A stretch of 5,525 nt of DNA, taken from positions 1 through 5,525 of the forward strand of contig JAOUFO010000141.1 of NCBI GenBank assembly GCA_029858165.1, written 5' to 3'. The notes below the pieces were generated by a model that saw nothing but the letters and a program-made list of their open reading frames with translations, searched no databases and was not told where the DNA came from. The translations under genes were made by a program, and so were the position numbers. Each line of letters begins with the position of its first letter. The stretch's first letter is position 1. This document shows, one piece after another, positions 5,524 to 5,525 of the stretch. Origin of the DNA: Deltaproteobacteria bacterium (GTDB taxonomy: Bacteria > SAR324 > JACQKK01).

Positions 5524-5525
5524 GC
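5396..5525. repeat. Two-copy 53-bp direct repeat with 77-bp period, running off the window
   Basis: Positions 5396-5448 and 5473-5525 are identical except for two transitions (T/C at the 33rd base and G/A at the 45th). They are separated by 24 bases that include a small hairpin, CGGCC-CTTTT-GGCCG (5448-5462). The second copy reaches the window edge, so the true length and copy number are unknown. The 77-bp period is not a multiple of three, so the two copies would be read in different frames by any protein. This fits a noncoding repeat family or a recent local duplication. Confidence 0.85.

Noticed and set aside
5372..5525. A plus-strand frame from a GTG at 5372, open to the edge, with a hydrophobic, signal-peptide-like translation
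   Set aside because: There is no ribosome binding site worth the name. The minus strand is open over the same bases, and the 53-bp repeat copies are read in different frames. It cannot be told apart from a chance frame in G+C-rich DNA.
5396..5525. The two 53-bp repeats as part of a CRISPR array
   Set aside because: The repeat is longer than usual, the 24-base spacer is short, only two copies are seen, and no cas gene is present in the window.

Overview
The window comes from a Gram-negative, G+C-rich bacterium. It carries a Kdo transferase (lipopolysaccharide core synthesis) and a 2-oxoglutarate dehydrogenase E1 (oxidative TCA cycle). Long runs of G and C are common even inside genes. Several Kdo transferase motifs (WFH...SAGE, TKFDLWPN, GDTRFDSV, AGSIWPADE, PHE, GVHNTMEPA) resemble, from memory, the form found in Bacteroidota and neighbouring phyla more than the E. 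coli form. This hints at an FCB-like or other non-proteobacterial lineage, but the sequence alone cannot settle the phylum.

Layout, left to right. Positions 1-105 hold the last 34 codons of an unrecognised plus-strand gene. Its stop codon directly abuts the start of sucA (106-2943, plus strand), a complete 945-residue E1 of the 2-oxoglutarate dehydrogenase complex. No sucB or lpd follows. After a 5-bp gap the strand switches. A radical SAM protein with a SPASM-like C-terminus (2949-3875) and the Kdo transferase waaA (3872-5191) lie on the minus strand, in transcription order waaA then radical SAM, sharing an ATGA overlap. From about 5192 to the right edge there is no convincing complete gene. 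This stretch holds three short degenerate direct repeats (5257-5321), two near-identical 53-bp copies spaced 77 bp apart (5396-5448 and 5473-5525, the second cut by the window edge), and a weak minus-strand open frame ending at 5365.

How the genes relate. sucA belongs to central metabolism and appears co-transcribed with whatever lies to the left. The waaA-radical SAM pair is a translationally coupled unit. WaaA adds Kdo to lipid A at the inner membrane. The radical SAM enzyme has no known substrate, but the tight coupling suggests envelope or saccharide chemistry, which is inference.

The points most worth checking are the waaA-radical SAM coupling, the reduced cysteine set of the SPASM-like region, a G10 tract and a perfect 10-bp G/C hairpin inside waaA, the repeats upstream of waaA, and the unresolved waaA start. 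I found no clear evidence of a mobile element, CRISPR array, RNA gene or intrinsic terminator.
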